Origin: Patescibacteria group bacterium
GTDB lineage: Bacteria; Patescibacteriota; Minisyncoccia; UBA9983
Length of the DNA: 10,606 nucleotides
Direction: 5' to 3'
Assembly (NCBI GenBank): GCA_018827845.1
Contig: JAHJXC010000055.1
Span: forward strand, 1-10,606
The translations under genes and the position numbers were made by a program. The notes below the pieces were generated by a model, which was given only the letters and a program-made list of their open reading frames with translations, was not told the DNA's origin and searched no databases. The number at the start of each line of letters is the position of its first letter. The stretch's first letter is position 1. This document shows, in pieces, positions 6,958 through 10,606 of this stretch.

Positions 6958-6980
6958 AACCCTGCTCTGCAGGGTTTTTT
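6958..6980 (+). terminator. Rho-independent terminator after the 127-aa gene
   Basis: AACCCTGC (6958-6965), loop TCT (6966-6968) and GCAGGGTT (6969-6976) form a perfect 8-bp stem, with a run of T from 6975 to 6980. It begins 11 bases after the stop at 6946, so this gene is transcribed on its own. Confidence 0.92.
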
Positions 6981-6997
6981 ATTTCCACTCATTTAGC

Positions 6998-7033
6998 TAC
7001 GATCGTATGAATATGATTAATAAGTATGCTTAT
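6998..7033. promoter_or_regulatory. Two small dyads upstream of the second promoter (possible operator)
   Basis: TACGATCGTA (6998-7007) is a perfect 10-base palindrome. ATAAG (7020-7024) and CTTAT (7029-7033) form a second dyad with a 4-base centre. Both lie just upstream of the -35 at 7040, where an activator or repressor could bind. Short AT-rich dyads occur by chance, so this is tentative. Confidence 0.25.
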
Positions 7034-7039
7034 GAAGTA

Positions 7040-7068
7040 TTGCAAAATTTATAAGGATTTGCTATGAA
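7040..7068 (+). promoter_or_regulatory. Promoter of the 88-residue gene (extended -10)
   Basis: TTGCAA (7040-7045), a 17-base spacer and TATGAA (7063-7068) with TGC (7060-7062) just before. The block TGCTATGAATT (7060-7070) is identical to that of the first small gene, and the downstream leader is also similar. The expected start is near 7075, giving a leader of about 29 bases. Confidence 0.72.
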
Positions 7069-7090
7069 TTAGTTAGAATTTAGTAAATTG

Positions 7091-7099
7091 AAAGGAGGT
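7091..7099 (+). promoter_or_regulatory. Strong Shine-Dalgarno AAAGGAGGT
   Basis: AAAGGAGGT (7091-7099) is complementary to the 16S anti-Shine-Dalgarno over nine bases. AAAGGAGG ends 5 bases before the ATG at 7104, the same spacing as for the first small gene, and decides the start. Confidence 0.9.
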
Positions 7100-7103
7100 A
7101 AAA

Positions 7104-7370
7104 ATGAGTAAAAAGAAAGTAATTATAGAAAATATCGCATTGGAAGGATTGACTAAAGAAAGTAAAATAAAATGTGACTGCGAACAGAAAGCAACGATTC
7201 AATTAGTGTATGAATTAAGAGGTAAACAAAAACACTGCTGCTCTGATTTACCATGTTTTATTAAAGCCATAGTGTTATTACGCGGAGGTGATTACTCAGA
7301 TATAGAATTAACTCACTTAGAAATTCCGAACTACATTAAAGACTTATCACTCCATATTTTTATCAGATAA
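7104..7370 (+). CDS. Small cysteine-containing protein of unknown function (88 aa)
   Basis: No family recognised. The protein starts with a basic strand (MSKKKVIIENIALEGL). It carries C24-x-C26 and then C45, C46 and C51 in a stretch reading HCCSDLPCFIKAIVLL, and ends with a mixed hydrophobic tail (LSLHIFIR). The spaced cysteines could bind metal, but the pattern is not a standard zinc finger. No membrane helix or signal peptide is evident. Its own promoter, a strong Shine-Dalgarno and a terminator directly downstream make it a self-contained unit. Leader and ribosome-binding site are close copies of those before the 127-residue gene, yet the two proteins are not obviously alike, so they look like two members of a cassette family with shared expression signals. 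It converges on the serine hydrolase gene, with 38 bases between the two stops. Confidence 0.85.
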   Translation: MSKKKVIIENIALEGLTKESKIKCDCEQKATIQLVYELRGKQKHCCSDLPCFIKAIVLLRGGDYSDIELTHLEIPNYIKDLSLHIFIR

Positions 7371-7382
7371 ATCAATATGTAG

Positions 7383-7410
7383 GCCGACAGATTCTCTGTC
7401 GGCTCTTTTT
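7383..7410 (+). terminator. Rho-independent terminator after the 88-aa gene
   Basis: GCCGACAG (7383-7390), loop ATTCT (7391-7395) and CTGTCGGC (7396-7403) form a perfect 8-bp stem, followed by TCTTTTT up to 7410. The T-run is on the plus-strand side only. In the minus direction the hairpin is followed by mixed sequence, so it is a poor terminator for the converging hydrolase gene. Confidence 0.92.
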
Positions 7411-7981
7411 ATCTGCTGATTTTTAGGAGAGATTCTAGAACTATTGGCAATTCTGTAACACCATCATCTTTTATAAAATGCCCTTTATTTGATTCTATAA
7501 TAATTTCTGCGCCTAATTCTTTTTCAAAAATATCTTTATCGCTCAGTGGCACCCATTCATCATTATCAGAAAAAATTGCAATGAATTTTTTAGATGCATT
7601 TTTTATTTTTTTAAGGTTAATTTTGTTTTCAATCCACGGTTTGGTAATTCCCTTCTCTTTTGGACCCTCTAAATTAACGAGGTGGAACCATCCGGCCACA
7701 AAAACTGCTCCGCCGACTTTTTTATTTTCTAAAGTTTCCAAATAGCGCATAATCGCCTGGCAACCAATACTGTGGCCGACAAAATATGTGTTTTCATCCG
7801 GCTCGCCAACTAAATTTGCAAGAAACGGAATCCATTCTTCAATTTTCGGCTCATCAGTATTCGGCATAGCGGGAACAAAAACTTCGAACCCTCTCTGTTC
7901 CAATTCCTTTTTCAGCCAAGGAAACCATCCTTCTTCAGGATGTCCCTCCCAGCCGTGAATAATAAAAACCCGTTTTTTCAT
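7409..7981 (-). CDS. RBBP9/YdeN-type alpha/beta serine hydrolase
   Basis: A cytoplasmic alpha/beta-hydrolase of 190 residues, the usual size for the RBBP9/YdeN family, whose natural substrates are mostly unknown. The first strand and oxyanion region read VFIIHGWEGHPEEGWFPWL (5-23). The nucleophile elbow is GHSIG with S71. The acid is in SDNDEWVP (D139 or D141), and the catalytic His is H168 in NKGHF. The triad is therefore complete. There is no signal peptide. The ATG overlaps the ileS stop as ATGA (7978-7981), so translation is probably coupled to that of IleRS. No Shine-Dalgarno is needed or seen. The gene ends just past the hairpin that terminates the converging plus-strand gene. Confidence 0.9.
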   Translation of the reverse strand: MKKRVFIIHGWEGHPEEGWFPWLKKELEQRGFEVFVPAMPNTDEPKIEEWIPFLANLVGEPDENTYFVGHSIGCQAIMRYLETLENKKVGGAVFVAGWFHLVNLEGPKEKGITKPWIENKINLKKIKNASKKFIAIFSDNDEWVPLSDKDIFEKELGAEIIIESNKGHFIKDDGVTELPIVLESLLKISR

Positions 7982-10606
7982 TTCTTTATTTCTATTTTAA
8001 AAATTAAATCTTCAACTTTTATTTCTTCTCCGGAATTTTCTGAAAATTTTATCTCTGTTGTGTTAGTAAGTTTTTTGATTTCTGAATCAAATTTTTTGAT
8101 TATTTCTTCGCCATCTTTATTTGTCTCAATAATTAATCCTATTTTATCCTGCGGTTTAAGCCCGGCTTTTTTGCGCAAATCCTGAATATTACGCACCAGT
8201 TCGCGCGCAATGCCTTCGTTTTTTAATTCTTCAGTTATTTCTAAATCAAGTTTATTTTCTTTTTGTCCTATTTTTATTTTTTTAACATTTATCTCATCTT
8301 GCACAATTTGAATAAAATCATCACTAATGCTGTATGTTGTAGCAAAACCGTCTAACACTTGCCGCACTTTCACTCCGTGCTTAGACCTCTCCTCTAGCGC
8401 AATGGAAACAATTTTTCTAGCATCTTCCATATTTTCTAAAATCTTTTCTTCTTCTTTTGATATTTTTTTCACTTCCGGATATTCTTCCAAATGCACGCTT
8501 TCTTTCTTGCCCGCCAAAGCTTCAGCGTCGGCGGGTTCTCCTTTCAATTCCTGATAAACTGCCTCTGAAACAAACGGCGAAAACGGAGCTAGAAGTTTTG
8601 AAGTTTCTATTAAAACATAATGCAAAACATTCACTGCGTTCTCGTAATCTTTTTCGCTTTCCGGGTGCTGAAATCTGGGGCGCGATCTTCTGATATACCA
8701 ATTAGTCAAATCATCAAAAAAATCTATAAAAACTCGCGATGCGCGCGTTAAATCATATTTATCCATGTTTCCTGTTACATCATTAATTATTTTTTGTAAT
8801 TTTATTAAAATCCATCTATCCAATATATTATTTATTTCTTTTGGCTTTTCAATTTTTCCCAAACCAGAATATGTTTTTAGAAAATTCAGCGAATTATAAA
8901 AACTTGTTACAACCTTTCTCATTGACTCCTGAACGCCCTTGTCTGAAAAAAGATAATCCTCGCCAATGGCCGTGGAACTTAATAAATAAAAGCGCAAAGC
9001 ATCGGCGCCGAATTTATCCACAATCTCCTCCGGCTCTATATAATTCCTTAATTTCTTGCTTAATTTCCTGCCCTGCGAATCTAAAATCAAGCCGTTAACA
9101 ACAACATTTTTAAAGGCCTGGTTGTTAAATAAGGCGGTGGATAAAATATGAAGCGTATAAAACCATCCCCTTGTCTGATCCAAACCTTCAGCAATAAAAT
9201 CAGCAGGAAAAGTATCTTCCACGAATTTTTTATTCTCAAAAGGATAATGGTATTGGGCATAAGGCATAGCGCCTGACTCAAACCAGCAGTCAAAAACTTC
9301 TTCCACTCTTTTCATCTTGTCTCCGCATTTTTCACAATCCAAAACAATCTCATCAATATATGGCCGATGCAAATCAATCGGCTTTGAATAAATAATTTTT
9401 ACTGATCCTTTTTTGGGATACCAGCCCTTAAATGAATTGATTAAACTAAGATTTTGCGTTATGCCGTAAAAAATCTGAATAGGATCGCCATGGGAAATAA
9501 TAATAATATTTTTATTGCTATATTTTTTATTTATTTCTTCTAAAAAATTCTCTAGTCTTTCTTTAATTTGATTGCCAGTTTCTATACCATGCTCTGTTTT
9601 TTCTATTCTTGACTCTCTGGGATATTGTCTTTCAAAATCTCTATAAGCTTTTCCCTCCAAATCACCGTAATCCATTTCTCTTAATCGTTCATCAAAAATA
9701 ACTTTTATATCTAATTTCTTAGCAATAATTTCTGCTGTTTCTTTGGTTCTAGTAACAGGAGAACTAAAAATCAAATCAATATTCTCCTTTTTTAAAAACT
9801 CTGCCATTTTTTTGGCCTGCTCTTTCCCTTTTTCTGTTAAATGATATTCTGCTTTTTCCGGCCAAGAACTAAGAATTTCACTAACATTATTCTCCGCCTC
9901 AGCATGTCTGATTAAAAAGATTTTGTTAATTCCATTAAAAGACTGCTTGATTTCATTAAAAGATCCGATGGCTTTAAAATTGCCGCATTTATCGCATTTC
10001 CATATCGGCACTGGCGCTCCCCAAAAACGGTTTCTGGTAAATGCCCAGTCCCGCACGCCCTCCAGCCATTTTCCAAATCTTCCTTCCTTTATATGTTCCG
10101 GCACCCAATTTATTTTTTTATTGTTTTTAATAAGCTGATCCTTAATTTTTTCAACCGCAATATACCAAGTATCCAGCGGGTAATACAGAAGTGGGGAATC
10201 GCATCGCCAGCAGAACGGATAAGTATGGGTTATTGTTTCTGATTTAAAAAGTAAATTTCTTTCTTGAAGATTTTTTACGATTTCTTTATCAGCGTTTTTC
10301 ACAAATGTCCCGGCCCACGGCTTAATTTCTTCCTTGAATTTTCCTTCCTCATCAACAGTCAAAATTACGGGTAAATTATTTTCCTTGCCAACCTTCATAT
10401 CTTCAGCTCCAAAAACAGGAGCAATATGGACAATTCCGGTGCCATCCTCCATAGAAACAAATTCGCCAAGCACAACAAAATGCGCCTTCTTGTCTGGTTT
10501 TATAAAATCATAGATCAGCTCATATTCTAAACCCAATAAATCTTTGCCCTTCATCTCTTTCAAAATTTCATACTCTCCGTCAATAACACTTAATCTTTCT
10601 TTGGCT
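7978..10606 (-). CDS. ileS: Isoleucyl-tRNA synthetase (type 2) with an inserted histidine-phosphatase domain; N-terminus outside window
   Basis: Class I synthetase charging tRNA-Ile. The frame is open to the right edge (reading from about 10605), so some 250-300 N-terminal residues with the HIGH motif are missing. Numbering from the TTG at 10563: the editing-domain end GTGIVHIAPVFGAEDM is at 41-56 and TRNRFWGAPVPIW at 176-188. The first zinc pair is C190/C193. A complete histidine-phosphatase fold follows at about 212-393, then the second zinc pair C410/C413. FDCWFESGAMPYAQYHYPFE (424-443) and DFIAEGLDQTRGWFYT (455-470) are synthetase again. The KMSKS loop appears as KLSKK (500-504), followed by an anticodon-binding domain and a DUF5915-like tail (about 710-861). 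These sequences match the eukaryote-like type 2 IleRS. EPADAEALAGK (676-686) looks like an in-frame palindromic insert. The gene ends in TGA, overlapping the hydrolase ATG. Confidence 0.96.
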   Translation of the reverse strand, partial: AKERLSVIDGEYEILKEMKGKDLLGLEYELIYDFIKPDKKAHFVVLGEFVSMEDGTGIVHIAPVFGAEDMKVGKENNLPVILTVDEEGKFKEEIKPWAGTFVKNADKEIVKNLQERNLLFKSETITHTYPFCWRCDSPLLYYPLDTWYIAVEKIKDQLIKNNKKINWVPEHIKEGRFGKWLEGVRDWAFTRNRFWGAPVPIWKCDKCGNFKAIGSFNEIKQSFNGINKIFLIRHAEAENNVSEILSSWPEKAEYHLTEKGKEQAKKMAEFLKKENIDLIFSSPVTRTKETAEIIAKKLDIKVIFDERLREMDYGDLEGKAYRDFERQYPRESRIEKTEHGIETGNQIKERLENFLEEINKKYSNKNIIIISHGDPIQIFYGITQNLSLINSFKGWYPKKGSVKIIYSKPIDLHRPYIDEIVLDCEKCGDKMKRVEEVFDCWFESGAMPYAQYHYPFENKKFVEDTFPADFIAEGLDQTRGWFYTLHILSTALFNNQAFKNVVVNGLILDSQGRKLSKKLRNYIEPEEIVDKFGADALRFYLLSSTAIGEDYLFSDKGVQESMRKVVTSFYNSLNFLKTYSGLGKIEKPKEINNILDRWILIKLQKIINDVTGNMDKYDLTRASRVFIDFFDDLTNWYIRRSRPRFQHPESEKDYENAVNVLHYVLIETSKLLAPFSPFVSEAVYQELKGEPADAEALAGKKESVHLEEYPEVKKISKEEEKILENMEDARKIVSIALEERSKHGVKVRQVLDGFATTYSISDDFIQIVQDEINVKKIKIGQKENKLDLEITEELKNEGIARELVRNIQDLRKKAGLKPQDKIGLIIETNKDGEEIIKKFDSEIKKLTNTTEIKFSENSGEEIKVEDLIFKIEIKK
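8506..8538 (-). repeat. GC-rich palindrome inserted in frame in ileS
   Basis: CCCGCC (8510-8515) and GGCGGG (8530-8535) are perfect inverted arms around a 14-base centre that contains AAGCTT. On the coding strand the tract 8506-8538 encodes EPADAEALAGK (residues 676-686). It interrupts the otherwise familiar IleRS sequence YQELKG...ESVHLEEYPE near the end of the anticodon-binding domain. The base composition stands out against the AT-rich gene. I infer a small mobile or repeated palindrome; copies elsewhere in the genome cannot be seen here. Confidence 0.6.
9385..9933 (-). other. Histidine-phosphatase (phosphoglycerate-mutase-like) domain inserted in IleRS
   Basis: This segment of ileS encodes about 182 residues that belong to the histidine phosphatase superfamily, not to a synthetase. 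Visible in order: KIFLIRHAEAENN (214-226) with phospho-acceptor H220 and R219; FSSPVTRTKETAEII (266-280) with R272; LREMDYGDLEG (294-304) with acid E296; and IIIISHGDP (353-361) with second His H358. These are all the residues of the phosphate pocket, so the domain should be active. Before it the synthetase reads CDKCG...AIGSFNEIK, and after it PIDLHRPYIDEIVLDCEKCG, both normal IleRS. Hand counts give about 30% GC for 9421-9900, versus about 39-40% on each flank (8941-9180, 10021-10260). Substrate unknown. Confidence 0.92.

Noticed and set aside
7383..7410. Bidirectional terminator also serving the converging hydrolase gene
   Set aside because: The stem is symmetrical, but only the plus strand has a T-run after it; the minus direction continues into mixed sequence.
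9087..9293. Alternative minus-strand frame within ileS
   Set aside because: It lies wholly inside the conserved IleRS catalytic region in another frame and has no initiation signals.
9385..9933. The phosphatase as a separate gene joined to ileS by an assembly or frameshift error
   Set aside because: The frame is continuous on both sides, zinc half-sites and downstream motifs (FDCWFESG, KLSKK) follow in the same frame, and there is no duplicated or missing synthetase sequence at the joints. Read evidence would still be needed to exclude a chimera fully.
1..10606. tRNA or rRNA genes, CRISPR arrays, insertion sequences or attachment sites
   Set aside because: I saw no spaced direct repeats, cloverleaf with CCA-type acceptor, transposase or integrase sequence, or terminal inverted repeats. 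Intergenic space is under 160 bases everywhere.

Overview
The window looks like a chromosomal segment of a Candidate Phyla Radiation (Patescibacteria) bacterium, most likely Parcubacteria-like. The clues are AT-rich DNA, compact genes that overlap or nearly touch, a short RecO without a zinc finger, a large single-pass Ig-like surface protein beside recO and glyS, a eukaryote-like (type 2) IleRS, and GC-rich palindromes inserted in frame inside conserved genes. TGA is used as a stop (ileS), so the TGA=Gly code of Gracilibacteria is unlikely. This placement is inference from gene content, not from a marker tree.

Layout. Most of the window is read on the minus strand, right to left. ileS (7978-10606, N-terminus cut by the right edge) overlaps by ATGA an RBBP9-type serine hydrolase (7409-7981). 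A plus-strand island follows (about 6497-7410) with two small cysteine-rich genes of unknown function (6563-6946 and 7104-7370). Each has its own promoter, strong Shine-Dalgarno and terminator, and the two leaders are near copies of each other. The minus strand then resumes with recO (5930-6466), a 631-residue membrane-anchored surface protein (4026-5921), glyS (2804-4021), an M16 zinc peptidase (1545-2831), an AI-2E/PerM-family membrane protein (503-1543) and the start of metG (1-479, cut by the left edge). No gene-free stretch exceeds about 160 bases.

How the parts relate. Three aminoacyl-tRNA synthetases (Ile, Gly, Met) sit within about 10 kb with a recombination-repair gene and envelope or proteolysis genes. 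This is a housekeeping neighbourhood into which an accessory plus-strand cassette has apparently been placed. Minus-strand genes lack clear Shine-Dalgarno sites and seem to rely on overlap or on leaderless transcripts, whereas the plus-strand pair has textbook AAAGGAGG sites.

Most striking observation. The ileS frame carries a complete histidine-phosphatase (phosphoglycerate-mutase-like) domain, with all expected catalytic residues, inserted between the two cysteine pairs of the synthetase's zinc site. The inserted DNA is clearly more AT-rich than its flanks. Two further in-frame insertions, encoded by short GC-rich palindromes, occur in ileS and glyS.
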